From assembly GCF_022179125.1 (NCBI RefSeq), contig NZ_BPQG01000048.1:1-59509 (forward strand): a DNA stretch of 59,509 nt. The letters run 5' to 3'. Shown here piece by piece: positions 46,216-54,393 of the stretch. The notes beneath the pieces are model-generated. The model made no database searches, was not told where the DNA came from, and saw nothing but the letters and a program-made list of their open reading frames with translations. Source of the stretch: Methylobacterium cerastii. Its GTDB lineage: Bacteria; Pseudomonadota; Alphaproteobacteria; Rhizobiales; Beijerinckiaceae. The translations under genes and the position numbers were made by a program. Position 1 is the first letter of the stretch. Every line of letters begins with the position of its first letter.

Positions 46216-47085
46216 TCAGGCGAATTCGTGGGCGAGGCTCGCGGGCAGGAATAGCCGGGTCTGTGCGGCGATCTCGGCACGGAGCGCGTCGGCGCCGGGG
46301 CAAGTCGGGATCACCTCGATCGCCTCGGCCGAGAGGCGCTTCAGGCGATCGAGCGCGCCGCCGCGGCCGAGGAGCAGGGCGGCGTTCGGGCGCCCGAGGG
46401 TGGCGTCGCGACCGGCCGGCTTGCCGATCTCCTCCTGGCGGCAGGCGACGTCGCGCAGGTCGTCGGCGACCTGATAGGCCTCGCCGAGGCATTCCCCGAG
46501 AAGCCGCCAGGGCAGCGGCGTGGCGCCCGCGGCGGCCGCGCCCGCCACGGTGGCGGCGGCGAACAAGGCGCCGGTCTTGGCCTGCTGGTAGTTCGACAGC
46601 GCGACCTCGGCCTCCGACTCCCAGGCCTGCCCCGCGACGATGCCGGCCGGCGAGCCGACGGCGCGGGCGACGAGCCCGACCAGCGCGGCCAGCCGCTGCG
46701 GGCGCTTGGCTGCACCGCGGGCCAGCGTCTCGAACGCCAGCACGATCAGCGCGTCGCCGGTGAGCACCGCCAGCGGCTCGCCGAAGGCGACGTGGACGGC
46801 GGGCTTCTTCCGACGCGTCTCGGCGTCGTCGAAGCAGGGCAGGTCGTCGTGGACGAGGGACGCGCAGTGCAGCAGCTCGATCGCGGCGGCTGCGGCTTCG
46901 GCCCCCTGCGGGTCGTCGTCGCCGCAGGCGGCGGCCACCGCGAGGCAGAGCCGCGGTCGGATGCGGTGGCCCCCTGGGAACACCGCATAGCGGATCGCCT
47001 CCGCGAGCCGCGGTGGTGCGCCCGGCGCTTCCGCGTAGGCGACGGCGATGTCCAGGGTCCGTTCGATGCGCTGGCCTGCGTCCAC
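46216..47085 (-). CDS. crtE: Geranylgeranyl diphosphate synthase
   Basis: This is a trans-prenyltransferase that makes GGPP for carotenoids and the bacteriochlorophyll tail, about 289 residues. Both aspartate-rich motifs are present: VHDDLPCFDDAETRR and AYQVADDLRDV. I chose GTG 47085, which has GGAGG five bases upstream. The in-frame TTG at 47103 falls inside a PpsR-type box and is less likely. It is divergent from crtD and 13 bases upstream of crtF. Confidence 0.94.
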   Translation of the reverse strand: MDAGQRIERTLDIAVAYAEAPGAPPRLAEAIRYAVFPGGHRIRPRLCLAVAAACGDDDPQGAEAAAAAIELLHCASLVHDDLPCFDDAETRRKKPAVHVAFGEPLAVLTGDALIVLAFETLARGAAKRPQRLAALVGLVARAVGSPAGIVAGQAWESEAEVALSNYQQAKTGALFAAATVAGAAAAGATPLPWRLLGECLGEAYQVADDLRDVACRQEEIGKPAGRDATLGRPNAALLLGRGGALDRLKRLSAEAIEVIPTCPGADALRAEIAAQTRLFLPASLAHEFA

Positions 47086-47097
47086 CGTGACCTCCCG

Positions 47098-47141
47098 TGT
47101 CAATTTGCGTTGACTTTCTCAAGTGTCATCCATGATTGACA
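47098..47141. promoter_or_regulatory. crtE/crtD divergent control region with paired PpsR/CrtJ boxes
   Basis: There are two 18-base boxes, TGT-N12-ACT (47098-47115) and a perfect TGT-N12-ACA palindrome (47124-47141). They start 26 bases apart, exactly as at bchC. TTGACT (47110-47115) could be the crtD -35 and, on the other strand, ATGACA (47124-47129) the crtE -35. Each would have its -10 inside the opposite box. Confidence 0.8.
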
Positions 47142-47190
47142 CTTGCGGCTCCGGAGATCAATGCCGGATTGTCAGCGCCGCGGAGGAACG

Positions 47191-48729
47191 ATGGCGATCG
47201 AGCGGGTCGTGGTGATCGGGGGCGGCATCGGCGGGCTCGTCGCCGCTTTGCGGCTCGCCTGCGCCGGATGCGACGTGACGCTGCTCGAGGCGGCCGACGC
47301 GCCCGGCGGCAAGATGCGCAGCGTCGCCGTCGGCGGGACCCGGATCGAGGCCGGGCCCACCGTCTTCACCATGCGCTGGATCCTCGACGAGATCTTCGCG
47401 GAAGCCGGCGCGGAGCTCCGCAGCCGCGTCGCGCTCGCGCCCGCGCGCACCCTCGCCCGCCACGCCTGGAGCGCGACCGAGCGCCTCGACCTGTTCGCCG
47501 ACATCGACGCCGCCGCCGACGCCATCGCCGACTTCGCCGGGCCGCGCGAGGCCGACGGCTATCGCCGTTTCTGCGCGCGCAGCGAGCAGGTCTTCCGCAC
47601 CCTCGACGCGCCGTTCATCCGCGGCGCCCGGCCGGGTCCGGTGGACCTCGCCCGCCGCGCCGGCCTGTCGGGCCTGGGCGACCTCTGGCGGATCCAGCCC
47701 TTCGCCACCTTGTGGGGCGCGCTCGGCGACTATTTTCGCGACCCGCGGCTGCGGCAGCTGTTTGCCCGCTACGCGACCTATTGCGGCTCCTCGCCGTATC
47801 AGGCGCCGGCCACGCTGATGCTCGTCGCCCATGTCGAGCAGGCGGGCGTTTGGTCGATCGCGGGAGGCTTGAGCCGGCTCGCCGCCGCGATCGCCGAGCT
47901 CGCGTCCGAGCGCGGCGCGACCCTCCGCACCGGCGCCCGGGTCGAGCGCATCCTGGTCTCGGGGGGCGCCGTCTCGGGCGTCATGCTCGTCGGCGGCGAA
48001 CGGATCGCCGCCGACGCCGTGGTGATGAACGGCGACGTCTCGGCTCTGGCCGCGGGGCTGCTCGGGCCGGAGGCGGTCGGCGCCGCCGACCCGGTGCCCC
48101 CGGCCGAGCGCTCGCTCTCGGCAGTGACCTTCTGCCTGAACGCCCGCACCGCGGGCTTCCCGCTGGCGCACCACACCGTATTCTTCTCGAACGACTACCG
48201 GGGGGAGTTCGACGCGATCCGCCGCGGGCGGCTGCCGGCGGACCCGACCACCTACGTCTGCGCGCAGGACAGGGTCGGCGACGCGGCGCCGGACGGGCCG
48301 GAGCGCCTGCTCTGCCTCGTCAACGCGCCGGCCGTGGGCGAGCGGCCCTTCACGAAACCGGAGATCGACGCATGCGAGACGACGATGCGGGCACGGCTGG
48401 CGGCGTGCGGCCTGACGATCGCGGCGGCCGAGACGGCGACCACTACGCCGGCCGGCTTCGCGACGCTGTTCCCGGCGACGGGGGGCGCGCTCTACGGCCG
48501 GGCCTCGCACGGCTGGAGCGCGACGTTCAAGCGGATGGGCGCACGGACGCGGCTCCCGGGCCTGTACTTGGCGGGGGGCAGCGTGCACCCGGGGCCGGGG
48601 GTGCCGATGGCGGCGCAGTCGGGGCGGATCGCGGCGGACACGCTGCTGGCGGACAGGCGGGCGGCGCGCCCCGTTTCGACACGCCGGTCGCCCGCGACGG
48701 CTACGTCTGGTGGTACGTCGACGCCCTGA
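47191..48729 (+). CDS. crtD: Acyclic carotenoid 3,4-desaturase (CrtD)
   Basis: This is an FAD-dependent phytoene-desaturase-family enzyme acting on hydroxy/methoxyneurosporene, 512 residues. The dinucleotide motif RVVVIGGGIGGLVAALRLA starts at residue 5, EAGPTVFTMRW follows, and the C-terminal FAD motif is GLYLAGGSVHPGPGVPMAAQ. ATG 47191 follows GGAGGAACG. The last ~20 residues (after LLADRRA) are low-complexity and run over the start of CrtC homology, so the gene may once have ended earlier. Confidence 0.93.
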   Translation: MAIERVVVIGGGIGGLVAALRLACAGCDVTLLEAADAPGGKMRSVAVGGTRIEAGPTVFTMRWILDEIFAEAGAELRSRVALAPARTLARHAWSATERLDLFADIDAAADAIADFAGPREADGYRRFCARSEQVFRTLDAPFIRGARPGPVDLARRAGLSGLGDLWRIQPFATLWGALGDYFRDPRLRQLFARYATYCGSSPYQAPATLMLVAHVEQAGVWSIAGGLSRLAAAIAELASERGATLRTGARVERILVSGGAVSGVMLVGGERIAADAVVMNGDVSALAAGLLGPEAVGAADPVPPAERSLSAVTFCLNARTAGFPLAHHTVFFSNDYRGEFDAIRRGRLPADPTTYVCAQDRVGDAAPDGPERLLCLVNAPAVGERPFTKPEIDACETTMRARLAACGLTIAAAETATTTPAGFATLFPATGGALYGRASHGWSATFKRMGARTRLPGLYLAGGSVHPGPGVPMAAQSGRIAADTLLADRRAARPVSTRRSPATATSGGTSTP

Positions 48730-49583
48730 GCGCGGACGGCAGCCAGGGGCTGACCATCATCGCCTTCATCGGCAGCGTGTTCTCGCCGTACTACGCCTGG
48801 GACGCCACGCGGAACCCGTTCGAGCACTGCGCCGTCAACGTCGTCCTCTACGGCGCGCGCGAGAACCGCTTCTGCATGACCGAGCGCGGCAGCAAGTCCC
48901 TGTCGCGCGACGCGAACAGCATCCGCATCGGGCCGAGCGGCATGGCCTGGGACGGCACGGCGCTGACCATCACCCTCGACGAGACCACGGCGCCGATCCC
49001 CTCCCGGGTGCGCGGCACGGTCAAGCTCTATCCCGCCGGGATCACGCCTGGCCCCTTCACCCTCGACGCGCACGGCGCGCATCGCTGGTGGCCGATGGCG
49101 CCGTCCTCGCCCGTCGAGGTCGCCCTCGATGCGCCCGCGATGCGCTGGTCCGGCACCGCCTACTTCGACACCAACCACGGCGACACGCCGCTGGCCGACG
49201 CCTTCACGAGCTGGACCTGGTGCCGGGCCGACCTCAGCGACGGCGCGGCAATCCTCTACGACGTCCGCCGCCGCGATGGCTCGGGCCAGAACCTCTCGCT
49301 CCGCTTCGACCGCGACGGCACCCGCCGCGACATCCGCCCGCCACTCGCCGCCGCCCTGCCCGCGACGCGGTTCTGGCGCGTGCCGCGGGAGACCCGCAGC
49401 GACGACGGGCGGGCCGAGGTGGTGCGGACCTTCGAAGACACGCCGTTCTATTCCCGTTCGCTGCTCTCGGCGCGCCTTGCTGGCGAGGCGGTGCGCCCTG
49501 TCCACGAGAGCCTGTCGCTCGACCGATTCCGCAACCCGCTGGTGCGGCTGATGCTGCCGTTCCGGATGCCACGCCGGGCGTGA
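48672..49583 (+). CDS. crtC: Carotenoid 1,2-hydratase (CrtC), start unresolved
   Basis: This enzyme adds water to the psi end of neurosporene or lycopene. Homology starts at about RFDTPVARDGYVWWYVDAL and continues through IAFIGSVFSPYYAW, CAVNVVLYGARENRFCMTE and YFDTNHGDTPLADAF to the stop, about 303 residues. No ATG, GTG or TTG lies in frame near 48672. The nearest are GTG 48405 and ATG 48372, deep inside crtD. The crtC frame is -1 relative to crtD. The listed start is where homology begins, not a proven initiation codon. Confidence 0.82.
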   Translation, partial: RFDTPVARDGYVWWYVDALSADGSQGLTIIAFIGSVFSPYYAWDATRNPFEHCAVNVVLYGARENRFCMTERGSKSLSRDANSIRIGPSGMAWDGTALTITLDETTAPIPSRVRGTVKLYPAGITPGPFTLDAHGAHRWWPMAPSSPVEVALDAPAMRWSGTAYFDTNHGDTPLADAFTSWTWCRADLSDGAAILYDVRRRDGSGQNLSLRFDRDGTRRDIRPPLAAALPATRFWRVPRETRSDDGRAEVVRTFEDTPFYSRSLLSARLAGEAVRPVHESLSLDRFRNPLVRLMLPFRMPRRA

Positions 49584-49645
49584 CGGCTTGGTGCCGTCGG
49601 TTTAGCGCCGCGCCCGCCGCGCCGGAGCGGTTTGAGAGTAGCGGG

Positions 49646-51214
49646 TCACCCCAGCCGCTCGGCGATGTGGTCGGCGACGCGCAGCGCGTTGGCGATGATC
49701 GTCAACGTCGGGTTCACCGCGCCGATCGACGGGAAGAAGCTCGCGTCGGTGACGTAGAGGTTGTCGAGCTCGTGCGCCTTGCAATTCAGGTCGAGCACCG
49801 ACGCCTTCGGGTCTGTGCCGAAGCGCAGCGTGCCGGCCTGGTGCGCGGTACCGCTTAAGGGGATGTCCTTGCCGAGGTAGAGCGAGCGCTCGAACAGGTA
49901 GGTGTAGAGGCCGCCGGGCCGGAGCAGGTCCTCGAGCTTGCCGCGCAGGCGGTCGTGCGCCTTGCGGTTGGTCTCGCGCACGTCGAGGACGACCCGGCCG
50001 TCATGGCCGAGCATCACCCGGTTGTCGGGGTGCGGCAGGTCCTCGCTCTGCAGCCAGAAATCCATGGAGTGGCGAGCCACCATGTCGAAGGGGGCGTCGG
50101 GCAGGAAGCCGGTCCATTTCGGGAACTCTTCGCCGCGGATCTGTTCCGGATGCGTCTTGGCGCACATCTGGATCAGCCCCATCGGGAACTCCCAGTCCTT
50201 CGACTCGAAGTAGAAGTCCGAGACCGCGAGCGTCTTCTGGAAGACGGTGTCGTTGACCTCCTTCGAGAGCGCCATCAGCACCGACATGGTGTGGCGCATG
50301 TAGTTGCGCCCGACCTGGTCCGACCCGTTGGCGAGCCCGTTCGGATGGGCCGAATTGGCCGAGCGCAGCAGCAGCAGCGCCGAGGAGAGCGCGCCGCAGG
50401 CGACCACGACCACGTCCGCCGAGTAGCGCTCCGCCCTCCCCTCGCGGGTGACGTTGACCGCGCTCACCGTGCGGCCGGACGGGTCGGTCTCGAGCGTCGA
50501 GACGTAGGCGTTGACGAGCAGGGTGACGTTGTCGTGCCGGGCCAGCGTCGGGTCGACGGTCATCACCTGCGCGTCGGCCTTGCCGTTGAGCAGGCACGGG
50601 AACCCGTCGAAGGCGTCGCAGCGGATGCAGATGCTCGTCGGGGTCGGCTTGCCGTCGCGCTCGTCGAGCTTGATCCCGAGGGGCAAGTGGAACGGGTTGA
50701 GGCCGAGCTTGCCCCAATCGTCCGAGAGCTTCTGGATGCGCGGCTCGTGGCTGACGGGGGGGTGGTCGTAGGGGGCGCTCGACCACGGCTCGTTCGGGTC
50801 CTCGCCGCGCTGGCCGTGCACCGCGAACAGCGCCTCGGCCTGCGCGTAGTACGGTTCGAATTCTGCGTAGGAGACCGGCCAGGCCGGCGAGAGGCCGTCC
50901 ACGTGGCGGACCTCGCCGAAGTCGCGCTCGCGCATCCGGAACAGGGCCGCGCCGTAGACCTTCGAGTTGCCGCCGACATAGTAGTGCAGCGCCGGGCTGA
51001 AGGTGCGCCCGTCGCCGCCGTACCAGGTCTCCTTCGCCTGGTAGGCGCCGTCGACGAAGACGGTCTTGGACGACCAGTTGTCCTGCGAGCGCGGAAGGTA
51101 GTCGCCGCGCTCCAGCAGCAGGATGCGCTTGCCGGTCTTCGCCAGCCGCGACGTCAGGGAGCCGCCGCCGGGGCCCGAGCCGATCACGATGACGTCGTAA
51201 TGGTCTTCTCGCAT
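49646..51214 (-). CDS. GMC-family FAD oxidoreductase
   Basis: This is a glucose-methanol-choline type flavoprotein of 522 residues. The FAD motif VIVIGSGPGGGSLTSRL is at residues 8-24. ALHYYVGGNSKVYGAALFR and the C-terminal NLYVTDASFFPSIGAVNPTL with IIANALRVADHI follow. Two cysteines in CIRCDAF are notable. No Tat or Sec signal is obvious. Relatives oxidise alcohols, sugars or cholesterol; the substrate is unknown. It diverges from the DoxX-cupin-SMP30-VOC group. Confidence 0.9.
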   Translation of the reverse strand: MREDHYDVIVIGSGPGGGSLTSRLAKTGKRILLLERGDYLPRSQDNWSSKTVFVDGAYQAKETWYGGDGRTFSPALHYYVGGNSKVYGAALFRMRERDFGEVRHVDGLSPAWPVSYAEFEPYYAQAEALFAVHGQRGEDPNEPWSSAPYDHPPVSHEPRIQKLSDDWGKLGLNPFHLPLGIKLDERDGKPTPTSICIRCDAFDGFPCLLNGKADAQVMTVDPTLARHDNVTLLVNAYVSTLETDPSGRTVSAVNVTREGRAERYSADVVVVACGALSSALLLLRSANSAHPNGLANGSDQVGRNYMRHTMSVLMALSKEVNDTVFQKTLAVSDFYFESKDWEFPMGLIQMCAKTHPEQIRGEEFPKWTGFLPDAPFDMVARHSMDFWLQSEDLPHPDNRVMLGHDGRVVLDVRETNRKAHDRLRGKLEDLLRPGGLYTYLFERSLYLGKDIPLSGTAHQAGTLRFGTDPKASVLDLNCKAHELDNLYVTDASFFPSIGAVNPTLTIIANALRVADHIAERLG

Positions 51215-51456
51215 CGGTCGGCCTCGCACTGCGGTATGCTCGAGAGAACGCGTTCGCCGGCCAACGGCACAAGGCAGGCGGCGTTCCGGGTCGGCCGGTC
51301 ACGGCATCGTGCGCGCTGCGATGCAGCAAACGGGCCCGCCTCGCGCATCCGGCCGGGCAACTGCGGCGGGCGAGCGGCGTTGGCCCCACGAAACCCGATG
51401 CCGCCCTTCCCGTGTCCCTGCTTGGATCCCTCAATGCCCGTCACCCCAGGCGCCCG

Positions 51457-51930
51457 ATGACGTGGTTCGATCTCGTGGCTTTGCCGCTGCTGGCGAAGGT
51501 CTGCCTCGTCTTCATGTTTCCGCTCAGCGCCTACGACAAGGTCGCGCACTGGGACGAGGCGATGGGGCAGGCACGCTCAGGCCCCCTGCCCTTCCCGGCG
51601 CTGCTGCTCGTGCTCGGCATCCTCGTCGAGGCGGTGACGCCGGTGCTGATCGTCGTCGGCGTTTTCGACCGCGCGGCGGCCTTCGTGCTCGCCGGCTTCT
51701 GTGCGGTCACCGCGCTGATGTACCACCCGTTCTGGCGCTTCCCGGGCTTCTGGTCGAAGGACGGCGAGGGCCGCGCCCATGTCTGGGACTTCTTCAAGAA
51801 CTTCGGACTCGTGGGCGGGCTTCTACTGGTGGTGGTCGGCGGCGCCTATGCGCCGGCCTCGCAGGTGGTCGCCCACCCGCTCTCGAGCGGTCCGCAGGCC
51901 GCCCCGGCCGTGTCCGCCGCCGACCGTTGA
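51457..51930 (+). CDS. DoxX-family membrane protein
   Basis: The protein has about 157 residues with four membrane helices and matches DoxX: LLAKVCLVFMFPLSAYDKV, LLVLGILVEAVTPVLIVVGV, ALMYHPFWRF and DFFKNFGLVGGLLLVV. DoxX proteins are terminal-oxidase- or redox-associated, often next to oxidoreductases. ATG 51457 was chosen; a GTG 15 codons earlier is possible. It is the first of four tightly packed genes. Confidence 0.85.
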   Translation: MTWFDLVALPLLAKVCLVFMFPLSAYDKVAHWDEAMGQARSGPLPFPALLLVLGILVEAVTPVLIVVGVFDRAAAFVLAGFCAVTALMYHPFWRFPGFWSKDGEGRAHVWDFFKNFGLVGGLLLVVVGGAYAPASQVVAHPLSSGPQAAPAVSAADR

Positions 51931-51968
51931 CGACCCGCGCGCTTGTACACTCCGATAGGGAAACCGAC

Positions 51969-52430
51969 ATGGCCGATCAACAGAACGGCGGTCCGCCGCC
52001 CACGATGCCCTACTGGCACGTCTACACCGACGCCGAGGGTGTCAGCCGGCAGGAGCGCTTCGCGCTTTCGGACTTCACGTTCGAAGGCATCGAGCCGCAG
52101 ACTGCGCCGCAATGGAACGACAAGCAGGAGCCGTCGAAGGCCAACGTCACCTTCACGGTGCTGCCGGTCGGCTGGGTCGGGCAGTGGCACGAGAACCCGC
52201 GGCCGCAATGGATCGCGATCCTGTCGGGTCGCTGGTTCGTCGAGACCATGGACGGCACCCGCGTCGAGATGGGGCCGGGCGAGCTGATGATGGGCGAGGA
52301 CCAGAACACCAGGGCGCGCGACGGACGGAAGGGCCACCTTTCCGGCACGGTCGGGACCGAGCCGTGCACGATGATCGTCACCGGCCTCGACGTGACGCCG
52401 ACCGTGAACCAGCCCGGACGCTTCAAATAG
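51969..52430 (+). CDS. Cupin-domain protein
   Basis: This is a single-domain cupin of 153 residues. The barrel segments VGWVGQWHENPRPQWIAILS and RVEMGPGELMMGEDQNTRAR carry the histidine/glutamate pattern of a metal site. It has no signal peptide. It lies 38 bases after the DoxX gene and 11 bases before the SMP30-like gene. Function is unknown; it could be an isomerase or dioxygenase-like enzyme of the same pathway. Confidence 0.82.
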   Translation: MADQQNGGPPPTMPYWHVYTDAEGVSRQERFALSDFTFEGIEPQTAPQWNDKQEPSKANVTFTVLPVGWVGQWHENPRPQWIAILSGRWFVETMDGTRVEMGPGELMMGEDQNTRARDGRKGHLSGTVGTEPCTMIVTGLDVTPTVNQPGRFK

Positions 52431-52441
52431 GTTTGGCGGCG

Positions 52442-53344
52442 ATGGATGGTTTCGAGGTCACGCAGCCGCGGTTCAAGGCCTTCGTGCTGCCGAACGCGCC
52501 GCTGGAGACGCTCGCCGAAGGCTTCCGCTGGTGCGAGGGGCCGGTCTGGTTCGGCGACCGCGACGAGCTGCTGTTCTCGGACCTGCCCAACGACCGGGTG
52601 ATGCGCTGGAGCGAATCCGGCGGCGTGTCGGTGTACCGTTCGGGCACCGGCTTCGAGAACGGGCACGCCCGCGACCGCGAGGGGCGCCTGCTCTCGTGCT
52701 CGCACCGCGACCGCCGGATCACCCGCACCGAACACGACGGCACGATCTCCGTCTTGGTCGAGCGCTATCGGGGGCGCCGGCTGAACTCGCCGAACGACAT
52801 CGTCTGCAAGTCCGACGGGACGATCTGGTTCAGCGACCCGCCCTACGGCATCCAGACCGACTACGAGGGCGGCAAGCAGGAGGCGGAGCTTCCCGCCGCA
52901 CTCTACCGCTTCGACCCGCGCGACGGCTCGCTCGACGTGGTCGCCGACGACTTCGACGGGCCGAACGGCCTCGCCTTCTCGCCCGACGAGACCAGGCTCT
53001 ACGTCGCCGAGAGCGGGCTGCAATTCGCCGACGACCCGAAGCGGTTCATCCGCGTCTTCGACGTCGCGCAGGACGGGTCGCTCTCGGGCGGCGGACTCTT
53101 CCATACCGTCGAGCCGGGCTTCGCCGACGGCTTCCGCTTCGACGAGGACGGCTTCCTCTGGTCGAGCGCCGGCGACGGCGTGCATTGCATCGATCCGCAC
53201 GGCGAGCGTGTCGGCAAGATCCTGGTGCCGGCGACGGTCTCGAACCTCGCCTTCGGCGGGCGCAACCGCAGCCGCCTGTTCCTCTGCGCCTCGCACACGC
53301 TGTATGCGATCTACACCAACCGGCGCGGGGCGCGCCTCCTGTGA
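52442..53344 (+). CDS. SMP-30/gluconolactonase-like hydrolase
   Basis: This is a six-bladed propeller lactonase of 300 residues. Metal-site motifs are FRWCEGPVWFGDRDELLFSD, LNSPNDIVCKSDGTIWFSDP and DGPNGLAFSPDETRLYVAES. Family members hydrolyse sugar lactones such as gluconolactone. Its stop overlaps the GTG start of the VOC gene by four bases, so the two are translationally coupled. Confidence 0.9.
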   Translation: MDGFEVTQPRFKAFVLPNAPLETLAEGFRWCEGPVWFGDRDELLFSDLPNDRVMRWSESGGVSVYRSGTGFENGHARDREGRLLSCSHRDRRITRTEHDGTISVLVERYRGRRLNSPNDIVCKSDGTIWFSDPPYGIQTDYEGGKQEAELPAALYRFDPRDGSLDVVADDFDGPNGLAFSPDETRLYVAESGLQFADDPKRFIRVFDVAQDGSLSGGGLFHTVEPGFADGFRFDEDGFLWSSAGDGVHCIDPHGERVGKILVPATVSNLAFGGRNRSRLFLCASHTLYAIYTNRRGARLL

Positions 53345-54279
53345 GCGCGGGCATCCGAGGGATCACCGGCTTTGAGCGCACCGTTGCGGACCTTGCGCGG
53401 ACGGAAGCGTTCTACCGCGACGGGCTCGGGTTTGCGCAGGTCGGGTCGATCGAGCCGCTGCCGGCGGCAATCGCCGACGCTTACGGCTCAGACGGCGCCG
53501 TGGCCGCGCGCCTGACGATGCGGCTCGGCGCACAGTTCGTGGCGTTCCTGGCCTTCGACCCGCCGGGTGCGCCTTACCCGGATGTGCCGCTCGCGAACGA
53601 TCCGGTGTTCCAGCATCTCGCGATCCCCGTGCGTGCGATGGAGGCCGCCCACGCGCAACTCCTGCGACTGTCGCCGCAGTCCATCAGCCACGGCGGGCCG
53701 CAGGTGCTGCCCGAGAGTTCGGGCGGCGTCACCGCCTACAAGTTCCGCGACCCCGACGGGCATCCCCTCGAACTGATCGCCTTCCCCGGCGGCCCGGCCG
53801 CGGAGCGATGGCGGACGGCGCCGGGCCTGTTCCTCGGCATCGACCATTCGGCGATCACCGTGACGAACCTCGATCGCGCGTTGGGCTTCTATGCCGACCT
53901 GCTCGGGTTACGCGTGGCCGGGCGCGGGCTGAACGCGGGCGAGACCCAGGCGCGCCTCGACGGTGTTCCCGATCCCGTCGTCGATGTCGTCGGCCTCGAA
54001 CCGCCGGTCTGCGTCACGCCGCACCTGGAACTCCTGCATTACCGTCGGCCCGACACGAAGCGGCCGACGCCGGCCCCCTACGGCCCGCGCGACCCGGCGA
54101 CGACGCGGCTCGTGTTCGAAGCCGACGACGTCACCGCCACCACGGAAGCGATCCGGCGGGCGGGCTACCGGGTCCGCCTGTCGGCCGACGGACGCAGTGC
54201 CTACGCCGAGGGTCCGGACGGGCACGGGCTCCGGGTCGTCGGCAGCGCGGGCGGCGCGGGCGGCGCGTCGGACCGGTAA
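53341..54279 (+). CDS. Two-domain VOC (glyoxalase/dioxygenase fold) protein
   Basis: The 312 residues form two VOC modules. Module 1 runs from FERTVADLARTEAFYRDGLG to YKFRDPDGHPLELIAF. Module 2 runs from DHSAITVTNLDRALGFYADL to the glycine-rich C-terminus. The end of module 1 (DPDGHPLELI) is a typical metal-site strand, while module 2 has EGPDGHGLRVV. The start is GTG within GTGA, overlapping the upstream stop. The substrate is unknown; its coupling to a lactonase suggests sugar-derived or aromatic intermediates. Confidence 0.83.
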   Translation: MSAGIRGITGFERTVADLARTEAFYRDGLGFAQVGSIEPLPAAIADAYGSDGAVAARLTMRLGAQFVAFLAFDPPGAPYPDVPLANDPVFQHLAIPVRAMEAAHAQLLRLSPQSISHGGPQVLPESSGGVTAYKFRDPDGHPLELIAFPGGPAAERWRTAPGLFLGIDHSAITVTNLDRALGFYADLLGLRVAGRGLNAGETQARLDGVPDPVVDVVGLEPPVCVTPHLELLHYRRPDTKRPTPAPYGPRDPATTRLVFEADDVTATTEAIRRAGYRVRLSADGRSAYAEGPDGHGLRVVGSAGGAGGASDR

Positions 54280-54393
54280 CCACCCTCGTCCGTTGTGCGC
54301 AATCGGGTTCTTCACTGCAACTGCAGATCGTGGCATGTGCCGTGCTCCGCCGGCCCTGTCCCAGGTGGCGGCCGCCTCGGCCCGGAGACCCGC

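Noticed and set aside
47136-49583. 815-codon open frame suggesting a single large protein
   Set aside because: The first ~500 codons are out of frame with crtD and have no homology; only the 3' third is CrtC.
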